Shown: one piece after another, positions 23,867-32,788 of the stretch
Layout: each line of letters starts with the position of its first letter
Numbering within the stretch: the first letter of the stretch is position 1
DNA from: Neoroseomonas marina
GTDB lineage: Bacteria; Pseudomonadota; Alphaproteobacteria; Acetobacterales; Acetobacteraceae
Reading direction: 5' to 3'
Length of the DNA: 64,000 nucleotides
Assembly (NCBI RefSeq): GCF_012927745.1
Contig: NZ_JABBKX010000004.1
Location: forward strand, 186,001 to 250,000
Program-made: the position numbers and the translations under genes
The notes under the pieces: generated by a model
Seen by the model: the letters and a program-made list of their open reading frames with translations, nothing else
Told to the model about the DNA's origin: nothing
The model's database searches: none

Positions 23867-24597
23867 CACGCGGCCTCCGCGGGGCGGGCGGTGAGGTCGC
23901 GGAAGACCTGCTCGAGCGACTTGCCGGGCTTCGCCAGCGCCGAGGGCGGGGAATCCGCCAGCACCTTGCCGTGGGCGATGATGATCGCGCGGGTGCAGAC
24001 CGCGTCCACTTCCTCGAGGATATGGGTCGAGATCAGGATCGCCTTGTCGGGCGCCATGCGGCGGATCAGCTCGCGGACCTCGTGCTTCTGGTTGGGGTCG
24101 AGGCCATCGGTCGGTTCGTCCAGCACCAGCACGGGCGGGTCGTGCAGCAACGACTGCGCGAGGCCGACGCGGCGCTTGAAGCCCTTCGAGAGCGTCTCGA
24201 TCGGCTGCAGACGAACGCCCTGTAGCTGCGTCAGCTCCATCGCCGCCGTGACGCGGTCCGCCGCCTCGCCGCCGCGGTAGCCGCGGATGCGCGCGACGAA
24301 GCGGAGGAAGGCGGTGACCGTCATCTCCGGATAGGTCGGCGCGCCTTCGGGCAGGTAGCCGAGGCTGCGCTTGGCGGCCACCGGATCGTCCACCACGTCC
24401 TTGCCGCAGATCCGCGCGGTGCCGGCGGATGGCGTCACGAAGCCCGCCAGCATCTTCATCGTCGTGGACTTGCCCGCACCGTTGGGGCCGAGGAAGCCCA
24501 CGACCTCCCCGCGGTCGACCGAGAACGACACGTCGTCCACGGCCGTGAAGGCGCCGAAGCGCTTCGTCAGGCGCTCGATCTCGATCAGCGCGGCCAA
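23866..24597 (-). CDS. ABC transporter ATP-binding protein (GldA-like)
   Basis: 243 residues. A TTG start is chosen: GGGAG lies 7 nt upstream and the first strand IEIERLTKRFGAFTAVDDVSF follows at once; longer starts add a residue stretch unlike any ABC protein. Walker A GPNGAGKS, signature LSKGFKRRVGLAQ and Walker B VLVLDEPTDGLD are present, with the switch His in STHILEE. It powers the permease encoded next. The gene lies 96 bp downstream of recG on the same strand and may share its transcript. Confidence 0.92.
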   Translation of the reverse strand: MAALIEIERLTKRFGAFTAVDDVSFSVDRGEVVGFLGPNGAGKSTTMKMLAGFVTPSAGTARICGKDVVDDPVAAKRSLGYLPEGAPTYPEMTVTAFLRFVARIRGYRGGEAADRVTAAMELTQLQGVRLQPIETLSKGFKRRVGLAQSLLHDPPVLVLDEPTDGLDPNQKHEVRELIRRMAPDKAILISTHILEEVDAVCTRAIIIAHGKVLADSPPSALAKPGKSLEQVFRDLTARPAEAA

Positions 24598-24693
24598 TGC
24601 CGGTCTCCCGAATGCTGGCCCGGTCCGGGCGGCCGGCGATTTGACGCGCCCGGGACCGGGATGCAACCCCCCGGCCCGTTACGATGCGTGACG

Positions 24694-26814
24694 CTAGCCG
24701 GCGTCGAGCGGGGCCATGGAGATGTCATGGCCGAAGATCGCCAGCAGCAACTGGACGGCCCGGCCCCTGGGCCCGGCGAGGCCGGGGTCCTTCTGCAGCA
24801 ACAGTTCGGCGTCGCGATGGGCGATCTCGACCAGGCGGCCGTATTCCTCGGGGTCCTCGCGCGGGTCGAGCAGCCGGGCGCCGGGCAGGCCGGCCTGCCG
24901 GGCGCCCAGGGCATCGCCGCCGCCGCGGGCGCGCAGGTCCTCCTCGGCGATCACGAAGCCGTCGTCGGAGTCGCGCAGGACGAGCAGGCGGCGCTTCTCG
25001 CCTTCCGTCAGCCCCGGCGAATGGACCAGCAGGCAGGAGGAGGGCCGGGAGCCGCGCCCAACCCGGCCGCGCAGCTGGTGCAGGGCGGCGAGGCCGAACC
25101 GTTCCGCCTGCTCGATGAGCATGATGGTCGCCTCGGGGACGTCGACGCCGACCTCGATGACCGTGGTCGCGACCAGGATCTTCGTGCGGCCCGCCGCGAA
25201 GTCGCCCAGCGCCGCCTCGCGCACCTCGATGTCCTGCAAGCCGTGGGCGAGGCCGACCTGGCCGGGGAAGCGGGCGGCGAGCTCGGCGAAGCGGTCCTCG
25301 GCGGCGACGGAATCGTCGCGCTCGGAGCCGGTGATGGCGCGCACCACCCAATAGGCGCGTTCCTCCCGCGCGATCGCTTCCCCGAGGCGCTCCACGATCT
25401 CGGGCAGGCGGTCCTGGCTGACGACGCGGGTGGTGATGGGCTGGCGACCGGGCGGCTTCCCGGCCAGGCGGCTGACCGCCATCTCGCCCCACTGAGTCAG
25501 CAGCAGGGTGCGCGGGATGGGCGTGGCGGTCATGACCAGCATGTCGACCGCGTCGCCCTTCTCGGCCAGCATCAGGCGCTGCGCGACGCCGAAGCGGTGC
25601 TGCTCGTCCACCACGGCGAGCGCCAGATCCTTGAAGGCGACCCCTTCCTGGAACAGGGCATGGGTGCCGAGCACCAGCGGGATCGACCCGTCCGCGAGGC
25701 CGGCGAGCACGCGCTTGCGTTCCTTGCCCTTCACGCTTCCCGTCAGCAGCGCGACCGGCACGCCGGCGGCGGCGCAGAGCTTCTCGAAGGTCCGCAGGTG
25801 CTGGCGGGCGAGAAGTTCCGTCGGCGCCATCAGCGCGGCTTGGGCCCCGGCCTCGACCGCGCGGAGCATGGCCATGACCGCGACGAGAGTCTTGCCGGCG
25901 CCGACATCGCCCTGGAGCAGCCGGAGCATCCGCCGCGGCGCCTTGAGGTCGGCGTCGATCTCGGTCACGGCTTGGTGCTGGGCCTCGGTGGGCGGGAAGC
26001 CGAAGGCGGCGAGCGCCTTCGCGCGCAGCGACCCATCGCCGGACAGGGGCCGGCCCGGCCGTTCGCGCGACCGCCGCCGTACCAGGCCGAGCGCGACCTG
26101 CCCCGACAGCAATTCGTCATAGGCGAGGCGGCGGCGCGGTTCCTCGCCCGGTTCCTCGGCGGGCGCCTGGATGGCGCGAAGCGCCGGGGCGAAGCCGGGC
26201 CATTTCTCCCGCCGCTGCAGCGGCGCGTCCTGCCATTCGGGCAGGTCGGGCAGCAGGGCCAGCGCCGCGGCCATGGCCTTCGTCACCTGCGGCTGGGTCA
26301 GCTTCCCGGTCAGCGGCCAGATCGGCTGCAGGGCCGGGATGCCGTCCTCCCGCACCGAGACCTGCGGATTCACGATGACATGGTCCTCGCCCTCCGCCTT
26401 CAGCAGGCCCGCGAACCAGCGCGTCGCGCCGACGGGCAGGGCCTTCTCCGCCCAGGCCTTCTGCCAGTTCATCAGGTAGGCGGTCAGCGGCTCACCGCCC
26501 GCCTCGCAGCGCAGCCGGACGTAGGGCCGTCCCTGGGCCGACCGGCCGGCCTTGTGGGAGCCGACCACGACCTGGATCAGCACCTCGCCGTCCACCGGCG
26601 CCTGGGACGGACGCTCGATCCGGTGGCGCACCAGGTAGCGTTCGGGCAGGTGCAGCAGCAGGTCGAGCACCCGCGTCCCGCCCGCCGCCTTGGCGATCAG
26701 CCGGGCCTCGGCCTCCTTGACCCCCTTCAGCGCGGCGAGCGGGGCCATCAGCGGCGCCAATGCATCGGCGCCCTGCGGCAATGTCGTATCGGGTCGGGCT
26801 GACACGATTCCCAT
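24694..26814 (-). CDS. recG: ATP-dependent DNA helicase RecG
   Basis: 706 residues, near the family length. An OB-fold wedge domain lies around residues 60-160, then superfamily 2 helicase motifs: Walker A GDVGAGKT, DEQH box in VVDEQHRFGV, TATPIPRT, and motif VI QLRGRVGR. It remodels stalled replication forks and branched recombination intermediates. The 5' end overlaps the promoter of the divergent sdhE-mfd pair, whose start is only 27 bp away, so the control signals of both genes lie within or right against recG coding DNA. Confidence 0.96.
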   Translation of the reverse strand: MGIVSARPDTTLPQGADALAPLMAPLAALKGVKEAEARLIAKAAGGTRVLDLLLHLPERYLVRHRIERPSQAPVDGEVLIQVVVGSHKAGRSAQGRPYVRLRCEAGGEPLTAYLMNWQKAWAEKALPVGATRWFAGLLKAEGEDHVIVNPQVSVREDGIPALQPIWPLTGKLTQPQVTKAMAAALALLPDLPEWQDAPLQRREKWPGFAPALRAIQAPAEEPGEEPRRRLAYDELLSGQVALGLVRRRSRERPGRPLSGDGSLRAKALAAFGFPPTEAQHQAVTEIDADLKAPRRMLRLLQGDVGAGKTLVAVMAMLRAVEAGAQAALMAPTELLARQHLRTFEKLCAAAGVPVALLTGSVKGKERKRVLAGLADGSIPLVLGTHALFQEGVAFKDLALAVVDEQHRFGVAQRLMLAEKGDAVDMLVMTATPIPRTLLLTQWGEMAVSRLAGKPPGRQPITTRVVSQDRLPEIVERLGEAIAREERAYWVVRAITGSERDDSVAAEDRFAELAARFPGQVGLAHGLQDIEVREAALGDFAAGRTKILVATTVIEVGVDVPEATIMLIEQAERFGLAALHQLRGRVGRGSRPSSCLLVHSPGLTEGEKRRLLVLRDSDDGFVIAEEDLRARGGGDALGARQAGLPGARLLDPREDPEEYGRLVEIAHRDAELLLQKDPGLAGPRGRAVQLLLAIFGHDISMAPLDAG

Positions 26815-26827
26815 CGCCCTCTATATG
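26799..26827 (+). promoter_or_regulatory. Sigma-70-like promoter for sdhE-mfd, partly inside recG
   Basis: CTGACA and TATATG are separated by 17 bp, 14 nt before the sdhE start codon. The -35 half lies within the recG coding sequence. The expected transcript start leaves a leader of fewer than ten bases, so the sdhE message may be nearly leaderless. Confidence 0.5.
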
Positions 26828-26841
26828 CCAGCGCGCACGCC

Positions 26842-27141
26842 ATGCCCGAACCCCAGGACCTCGATCCGCGTCGCCGCCGCCTCGTCTTCCGCGCGCTGCA
26901 CCGCGGGACCAAGGAAGCCGACCTCATGATCGGCGGCTTCGTCACCCGCAACATCGCCGTCTTCTCCGAAGCCGACCTCGATGCCATCGAGGCGATCCTC
27001 GAGCATTGGGACGTCGACCTGGCCGACTGGCTGTGCGGCCGCCGGCCCATCCCGCCCGAGGCCGACAGCCCGATGCTGCGCCGCATGGCCGAGGAATGCG
27101 GGCGGACGGGCGCCGGCGTCCCGCCGGGGGCGGAGCGGTGA
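26842..27141 (+). CDS. sdhE: FAD assembly factor SdhE (succinate dehydrogenase flavinylation)
   Basis: 99 residues. RGTKEADLMIGGF contains the conserved RGxxE motif that is needed to attach FAD covalently to SdhA; the small helical domain ends around residue 80. It acts in the cytosol before the flavoprotein joins succinate dehydrogenase. Its stop overlaps the GTG start of mfd (GTGA), so the two are translated together, a common arrangement in alphaproteobacteria. Confidence 0.92.
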   Translation: MPEPQDLDPRRRRLVFRALHRGTKEADLMIGGFVTRNIAVFSEADLDAIEAILEHWDVDLADWLCGRRPIPPEADSPMLRRMAEECGRTGAGVPPGAER

Positions 27142-30100
27142 GGGCGGTCCCGGTCCACGGCGCCCCCGAAGGCTTCGACGCCCTCCTGCTGTGCCGCCGC
27201 CGGGCGGAAACCGACGCTCCGGTGGTCCATGTCTGCCGCGACGACGCCCGCATGGCCCGCATGGCCGAGGCGATCGGCTTCTTCGCCCCCGAGGTCGAGG
27301 TGCTGCGTTTTCCGGCCTGGGACTGCCTGCCCTACGATCGCGTTTCCCCGAACCCCGAGATCGTCGCCGAGCGCGTCGCGACCCTGACCCGGCTGCTCGA
27401 ACAGCCGACGCGGCCGCGCATCCTGCTCACCACGGTCAATGCGCTCGCCCAGAAGGTGCCGCCGCCCGAGACCTTCCGCGGCGCGACCCTGCACCTGAAG
27501 AAGGGCGGGCGCGTGCAGCCGGAGGCGCTGACCGCCTTCCTCGAGGCCAATGGCTACCACCGCACCGGCACGGTGATGGAACACGGCGAGTACGCCGTGC
27601 GCGGCGGCATCGTGGATCTCTATCCCGCCGGCGAACCCGATCCCGTGCGCCTCGACCTGTTCGGCGACGAGATCGAGGACATGCGCCGCTTCGATACGGC
27701 GAGCCAGCGCAGCGGCAAGGTCGTGCCGGAACTGCGCCTGCGCCCCGTGGGAGAGGTCTTCCTCGACGAGGAGTCCCGCGCGCGCTTCCGCAGCGCCTAT
27801 CGCGACCTGTTCGGCGCGGCGGCGGCGGAGGATCCGCTCTACGTCTCCGTCAGCGCCGGGCGGAAGCACCCGGGCATGGAACACTGGGCCGGGCTGTTCC
27901 ACGACCATATGGCGACGCTGATCGACTACGCGCCGGGCGCCTCCGTCAGCCTCGACCACCAGGCCGAGGACGTCGCGGCGGCGCGCTTCGAGATGGTCGC
28001 GGACCACTACCAGGCCCGCCGCGTGCCGGTGCGCGTCAGCGAGGGCGAAGTGCCCTACCGCCCCGCGCCGCCCGAGACCCTGCACCTCGACCGCGCCGGC
28101 TGGACCGAGATGCTGGCCCAAGGGCCGGTGCTGCAGTTCATCCCCTTCGCCAAGCCCGACGGCGTCGAGGGCATCGAGGCCGGCGGCCGTCCCGGCCCGC
28201 TGCTGACCGATGCGCGTACCGCGGGGGAGAACGTCTTCGCGGCCTATGCCGCGCTGGCCGGCGGGCAGGTGAAGGCAGGCCGGCGGCCGCTGCTCGCCGC
28301 CTGGTCCAAGGGTTCGCGCGAGCGCATGGCGAATCTGCTGCGCGAGAACGGCGTCGCCGCCGCCTCGGCCGAGGACTGGAAGGCCGCGCGCGCGATGCCG
28401 GACGGCGTCGTCGCACTGGTGGTGATGGGCCTCGAGCGCGGCTTCGTGGCCGAGGGCATCTGCGTCACCGCGGAGCAGGACGTCCTCGGCGAGCGCATTG
28501 CCCGCCCGCCGCGGCGGCGCCGCCGCGCCGACCAGTTCATCGCGGACGCCACCGAGATCGCCGAGGGCGACCTGGTGGTCCATCAGGACCACGGCATCGG
28601 GCGGTATGAGGGGCTCGTGACCATCGAGGTCAACGGCGCCCCGCATGACTGCCTCAAGCTGACCTATGACGGCGGCGACCGGCTGTTCGTGCCGGTCGAG
28701 AACATCGAGATCCTCTCGCGCTTCGGCACGGAGACGGCGGGCGTAGCACTCGACAAGCTCGGCGGCGTCTCCTGGCAGAACCGCAAGGCCAAGGCGAAGT
28801 CGCGCATCCGCGACATGGCGGGCGAGCTGATCCGCACCGCGGCGCTCCGCCGGATGAAGGACGGCGTGCTGGCCACGCCGCCCGAAGGCCTGTGGGACGA
28901 ATTCTGTGCCCGCTTCCCCTTCGCCGAGACCGAGGACCAGGCACGCGCCATCGCCGACGTGATGGAGGACCTGTCCGCCGGCCGCCCGATGGACCGCCTG
29001 ATCTGCGGCGATGTCGGCTTCGGCAAGACCGAGGTCGCGCTGCGCGCGGCCTTCGTCGTGGCCATGTCCGGCGCGCAGGTCGCGGTCGTGGTGCCGACGA
29101 CGCTGCTTGCCCGCCAACACAGCCGCATCTTCACCGCGCGCTTCGAAGGCTTCCCGGTGAAGGTCGCGCAGCTGTCGCGGATGGTCACCGCCAAGGACGC
29201 AACGCTGGTGCGCGAGGGGTTGAAGTCCGGCGCCATCAACATCGTCGTCGGCACGCATGCGCTGCTCGCCAAGGGCGTGGAGTTCGCCGACCTCGGCCTG
29301 GTGATCGTCGACGAGGAGCAGCATTTCGGCGTCAAGCACAAGGAAGCGCTGAAGTCGCTCAAGGCCGATGTGCATGTGCTGACGCTGACCGCCACACCCA
29401 TCCCGCGCACGCTGCAACTGGCGCTGACCGGGGTGCGGGAGATGAGCGTCATCGCGACGCCGCCCGTCGATCGCCTGGCGGTCCGCACCTTCATCATGCC
29501 CTGGGACAGCGTCGTGATCCGCGAGGCGATCCAGCGCGAGCGCTTCCGCGGCGGCCAGGTCTTCTGCGTCGTGCCGCGCATCGAGGACATGGCGAAGGTC
29601 TCCGAACGCCTTGCCGAGATCGTGCCCGAGGCGCGCATCGTCCAGGCCCACGGCCGCATCAGCCCGACCGAGCTGGAACGGGTGATGACGGAGTTCGGCG
29701 ACGGCAAGCACGACATCCTGCTGTCGACCAACATCGTGGAATCCGGCCTCGACATGCCGGCGGTGAACACGCTGCTGATCCACCGCGCGGACATGTTCGG
29801 CCTGGCGCAGCTGTACCAGCTGCGCGGACGCGTCGGGCGCGGGAAGCTGCGCGGCTATGCCTACCTGACCTGGCCGCAGTCGCATCGCCTGTCCGGCGCA
29901 GCCGAGAAGCGGCTCGAGGTGATGCAGACGCTCGACAACCTCGGCGCCGGATTCACGCTGGCCAGCCACGACCTCGACATCCGCGGTGCGGGCAACCTGC
30001 TGGGCGAGGAGCAGTCGGGCCAGATCCGCGAGGTCGGCATCGAGCTGTACCAGCAGATGCTCGAGGAGGCGGTCGCCGACATCAAGGCGGGTCAGGGGAA

Positions 30101-30584
30101 GGACGGCGCGGAATCCGAACGCGACTGGACGCCGCAGATCAACCTCGGCCTGCCGGTGCTCATCCCCGAGACCTATGTGACCGACCTGCCGGTGCGCCTC
30201 GGCTTCTATCGCCGCATCGGCGCGCTCGCCTCGGATGCCGAGACGGATGCGATGGCCGCCGAACTCGCCGATCGCTTCGGGCCGGTGCCGACGGAAGTCG
30301 AGAACTTGCTGCAGGTCGTCGCCATCAAGCGGCTGTGCCGCGAGGCGGGCGTCGAGAAGCTCGATGCCGGGCCGAAAGGCGTGGTGCTGTCCTTCCGGGG
30401 CAACCGCTTCGCAAACCCAGGCGGGCTGGTGGCCTGGGTGCAGTCGCAGAAGGGCGCGGTAAAGCTGCGGCCCGACCATAAGCTCGCGCTTCTGCAGGAG
30501 ATGGATTTGGCACAACGCGTGAAGGCGGCCCGCGAGCTGCTGCGGGCGTTGGCCCGGGTCGTGCGGCAGGCCCGCGCCGCCTGA
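27138..30584 (+). CDS. mfd: Transcription-repair coupling factor Mfd
   Basis: 1148 residues from the GTG overlapping the sdhE stop. The N-terminal part is UvrB-like (PAWDCLPYDRVSPNPEIVAERV, HGEYAVRGGIVDLYP). The RNA polymerase-interacting domain starts near GDLVVHQDHGIGRYEGL. The translocase has Walker A GDVGFGKTE, a DEEQ box in IVDEEQHFGVKHKE, TATPIPRT and YQLRGRVGRG. The C-terminal TRCF domain follows (INLGLPVLIPETYV). It removes RNA polymerase stalled at lesions and recruits UvrA. Confidence 0.96.
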   Translation: MRAVPVHGAPEGFDALLLCRRRAETDAPVVHVCRDDARMARMAEAIGFFAPEVEVLRFPAWDCLPYDRVSPNPEIVAERVATLTRLLEQPTRPRILLTTVNALAQKVPPPETFRGATLHLKKGGRVQPEALTAFLEANGYHRTGTVMEHGEYAVRGGIVDLYPAGEPDPVRLDLFGDEIEDMRRFDTASQRSGKVVPELRLRPVGEVFLDEESRARFRSAYRDLFGAAAAEDPLYVSVSAGRKHPGMEHWAGLFHDHMATLIDYAPGASVSLDHQAEDVAAARFEMVADHYQARRVPVRVSEGEVPYRPAPPETLHLDRAGWTEMLAQGPVLQFIPFAKPDGVEGIEAGGRPGPLLTDARTAGENVFAAYAALAGGQVKAGRRPLLAAWSKGSRERMANLLRENGVAAASAEDWKAARAMPDGVVALVVMGLERGFVAEGICVTAEQDVLGERIARPPRRRRRADQFIADATEIAEGDLVVHQDHGIGRYEGLVTIEVNGAPHDCLKLTYDGGDRLFVPVENIEILSRFGTETAGVALDKLGGVSWQNRKAKAKSRIRDMAGELIRTAALRRMKDGVLATPPEGLWDEFCARFPFAETEDQARAIADVMEDLSAGRPMDRLICGDVGFGKTEVALRAAFVVAMSGAQVAVVVPTTLLARQHSRIFTARFEGFPVKVAQLSRMVTAKDATLVREGLKSGAINIVVGTHALLAKGVEFADLGLVIVDEEQHFGVKHKEALKSLKADVHVLTLTATPIPRTLQLALTGVREMSVIATPPVDRLAVRTFIMPWDSVVIREAIQRERFRGGQVFCVVPRIEDMAKVSERLAEIVPEARIVQAHGRISPTELERVMTEFGDGKHDILLSTNIVESGLDMPAVNTLLIHRADMFGLAQLYQLRGRVGRGKLRGYAYLTWPQSHRLSGAAEKRLEVMQTLDNLGAGFTLASHDLDIRGAGNLLGEEQSGQIREVGIELYQQMLEEAVADIKAGQGKDGAESERDWTPQINLGLPVLIPETYVTDLPVRLGFYRRIGALASDAETDAMAAELADRFGPVPTEVENLLQVVAIKRLCREAGVEKLDAGPKGVVLSFRGNRFANPGGLVAWVQSQKGAVKLRPDHKLALLQEMDLAQRVKAARELLRALARVVRQARAA

Positions 30585-30703
30585 CAGAAAGCGCCCTGGA
30601 CATGGTCATCGCGTCAAGCGCGGGCGTACCCGACCGTCAAGGCCAGTTGCCAGCGGGCGCAGGCGGCCCTAAGCGAAGATCGTTTCGACCAGGGTCTCTC
30701 CAC

Positions 30704-31537
30704 ATGACTATTGCTCCGTCCTCGGCAGCCCGCCTTCTCGGTCTGGCGGGCGTCGCGGTCCTGCTCGCGGCCGGCGGCCCGCCGCCCGACCGGACGACCA
30801 CGCCGCGCGCTCAGGCGCTGCCGGCATCGGGCGCCGCGCCGGCGGCGGCTTCGCCCGTCGTCTCGCCGGCGCCTGCCGCCGCGCCCGCCTCCGAGCCGGC
30901 GCCGGTGCCGGGCCCCGCATCGGCGGCAGCGGCGACGGCACTCGTCACCGCCACCACGCCCGATCTGTCAGGGCTGTCGCCAGGCGACCGTGCCCGTGCC
31001 CTCGCCGATGCGCGGCGCTGGTCGGGCACGCTGTTCGTCGGGTCGTCCGTCGCGGACGGCTACCTCCGCGAGCTGATCATCGAGCCCTGGACCGGTTCCT
31101 GGGGCGACGACACGCTGGTCGGCGGTGCGGTGCAGTACCGTGTCGGCCGGTTCTGGCGCTTCTTCATGGTCGACCTCGAGGTCGGCGGTGCCTACCGCTT
31201 CGGGCAGACGGAGGGCGGCGAGTTCTGGACCGTCGCCTATCTGCGCTACGACGGCTTCCCCTGGACGGATTACGTCTACACCACCTTCGGCCTCTCCTTC
31301 GGTCCGGACTACGTGACGCGGCTGCCGCAGGTCGAGCGCGGCACGGACCAGAGGCCGGAGGCGAACCAGTCGCACTTCCTGAACTTCTTCTCGCCCGAAC
31401 TCACCTTCGCGCTGCCGGACTCCCCGCAATACGAAGTGGCGCTGCGCTACATGCACCGCAGCGGCATCTTCGGCACCTACAACGGGGTCTGGGAAGGCGC
31501 GAACAGCTTCGTCGTGGGCTTCCGCTACCGCTTCTGA
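30704..31537 (+). CDS. Outer-membrane beta-barrel protein, possible PagL-like lipid A deacylase
   Basis: 277 residues from the ATG that opens a signal-peptide-like segment (residues 8-24, no lipobox Cys). Residues 35-85 are a low-complexity Ala/Pro linker. From residue 105 the sequence shows alternating strands and ends in FRYRF, with a terminal Phe as in outer-membrane barrels. YMHRSGIFGTYNGVWEGAN has His251-x-Ser253 and Glu264, close to the His-x-Ser...Glu site of PagL (acyloxyacyl hydrolase family), though His to Glu is 13 rather than 14 residues. If active it would remove a 3-O-acyl chain from lipid A. The function remains inference. Confidence 0.6.
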   Translation: MTIAPSSAARLLGLAGVAVLLAAGGPPPDRTTTPRAQALPASGAAPAAASPVVSPAPAAAPASEPAPVPGPASAAAATALVTATTPDLSGLSPGDRARALADARRWSGTLFVGSSVADGYLRELIIEPWTGSWGDDTLVGGAVQYRVGRFWRFFMVDLEVGGAYRFGQTEGGEFWTVAYLRYDGFPWTDYVYTTFGLSFGPDYVTRLPQVERGTDQRPEANQSHFLNFFSPELTFALPDSPQYEVALRYMHRSGIFGTYNGVWEGANSFVVGFRYRF

Positions 31538-31544
31538 GGCGGCT

Positions 31545-31569
31545 GGCACGAAGGCCCGGCCTTCGTGCC
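31545..31569 (+). terminator. Strong hairpin after the outer-membrane barrel gene
   Basis: GGCACGAAGGC and GCCTTCGTGCC pair perfectly (11 bp) around CCG, 8 nt after the stop codon. A long T-run is lacking, so termination may be partial. Confidence 0.55.
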
Positions 31570-31941
31570 TCCCCGGACGCCGGGCCGCATCATCGGCACC
31601 TGGGCGTCGCTCGCGACGTCGTGCACCCGCTCCGCCATGGGCGAAAGCCCGCCGGCACCGAAGCGGACATACGCAATCCGGCGCTCCCTGCAGGCCGACA
31701 TCTTGCGCCGGACTGCGAACGCGCATGCGCGATCGAGCTCAAGCCAAGAGCGATGCCATCCGATACGCCGCAGGGCGCGGCGGACCAATGCGCGTCATCA
31801 TGCGGCCCGAGGCCTCGCCTCGGGTTGGGAGCGCGCATGCACGCCCGCGCCATCCGTTGAAGGCCAGCGGTTCAGTTCACGCCGCGTGAGCCAAGCCCGC
31901 GCATACGGGCGCCGGCACTTGATGCAAATTGTAGAGGAAAT
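31570..31941. other. Intergenic stretch without a supported gene
   Basis: No frame here shows a believable protein. A perfect 8-bp hairpin (CCCGAGGC at 31806-31813 with GCCTCGGG at 31817-31824) is the only structure I see; on the minus strand it lies about 120 nt past the tRNA-Val gene and might end that transcript. Confidence 0.4.
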
Positions 31942-32016
31942 GGTGGGCGCACGTGGGATCGAACCACGGACCTCCTGCGTGTCAAGCAGGCGCTCATACC
32001 ACTGAGCTATGCGCCC
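31942..32016 (-). tRNA. tRNA-Val (anticodon GAC)
   Basis: Acceptor stem GGGCGCA/TGCGCCC, D-loop AGCTCAGTGGTATGAGC, anticodon stem CCTGC/GCAGG around TTGACAC, T-arm CGTGG-TTCGATC-CCACG, discriminator A and an encoded CCA. 75 nt. Confidence 0.95.
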
Positions 32017-32075
32017 CCCGTCCCGGCGGGGCCGCCTAACTAGACGCGGCGCGCGAGGAGCGCAACCCCCGCTCG

Positions 32076-32735
32076 TCAGCCTTCGACGAGGGCGACGTCG
32101 ATCAGGCGTTCGATGACTTCCGGTTCCTGCGCACCGGCGATGGCATGGCGGCCGGCGACGACGAAACAGGGCACGCCGTTGATGCCGAGGCGATGCGCGC
32201 GGAGGTTCTCGGCATGCACCGCATCCGCTTCCGCGCCCGAATCGAGGAAGCGGTGCACCGCGCCATGTTCGAGGCCCACCCGCGTCGCGATGCGCACCAG
32301 CGAGTCGATGTGACCGAGGTCGAGGCCCTCGGCGAAGTAGCCGTGGAACAGCGCCTCGACCATCTGGTCGGCCTGGCCTTCGCGCGCGGCGTAGCGGACC
32401 AGGCGATGGGCATCGAGGCTGGAGGGCATGCGCAGGATGCGGTCGAAGCGGAAGGGTACGCCTTCCGCCCGGCCGAGCTCGGAGATCGTCGCATGCAGGC
32501 GGCGTGCACGTTCCTCGCCGCCGAACTTGCGGGTGAGGAAATCCTGTCGCGGCAAGCCGGCGGCCGGGATGTCCGGGTTCAGCAGGAAGGGGCGCCACAG
32601 GATGTCGGCGACGATGTCGGGGCGCGCGCGCAACGCCCGGCGCAGGCGGCGCGTGCCGAGGTAGCACCAGGGGCAGACGAGATCGAAGACGACCTCGATC
32701 TGCAGCCGGGCGCGGGGAGGGGCGAGCAGGTTCAC
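32076..32735 (-). CDS. DsbA-family (FrnE-like) thiol oxidoreductase
   Basis: 219 residues, no signal peptide, so cytosolic. The thioredoxin-fold start EVVFDLVCPWCYLG has the active CxxC as Cys21-Pro-Trp-Cys24. The helical insertion and the cis-Pro strand INGVPCFVV match the FrnE/2-hydroxychromene-2-carboxylate isomerase-like branch of DsbA proteins. It probably oxidises, isomerises or reduces thiols; substrate unknown. It stands alone between tRNA-Val and the GGDEF-like gene, with 53-60 bp gaps. Confidence 0.9.
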   Translation of the reverse strand: MNLLAPPRARLQIEVVFDLVCPWCYLGTRRLRRALRARPDIVADILWRPFLLNPDIPAAGLPRQDFLTRKFGGEERARRLHATISELGRAEGVPFRFDRILRMPSSLDAHRLVRYAAREGQADQMVEALFHGYFAEGLDLGHIDSLVRIATRVGLEHGAVHRFLDSGAEADAVHAENLRAHRLGINGVPCFVVAGRHAIAGAQEPEVIERLIDVALVEG

Positions 32736-32788
32736 GGCGTGCAGATTACCGCGCCCGGGTCACGCCGTCGCGTCTCTTCGCGTGCGGG

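Noticed and set aside
26748-30515. A very long open frame antisense to mfd
   Set aside because: It mirrors the codon structure of mfd in high-GC DNA, has a biased His/Arg/Asp composition and no recognisable domain.
31565-32005. Open frame ending in GARGIEPRTS across tRNA-Val
   Set aside because: That ending is the well-known false translation of the antisense of a tRNA; no start signal or domain supports it.
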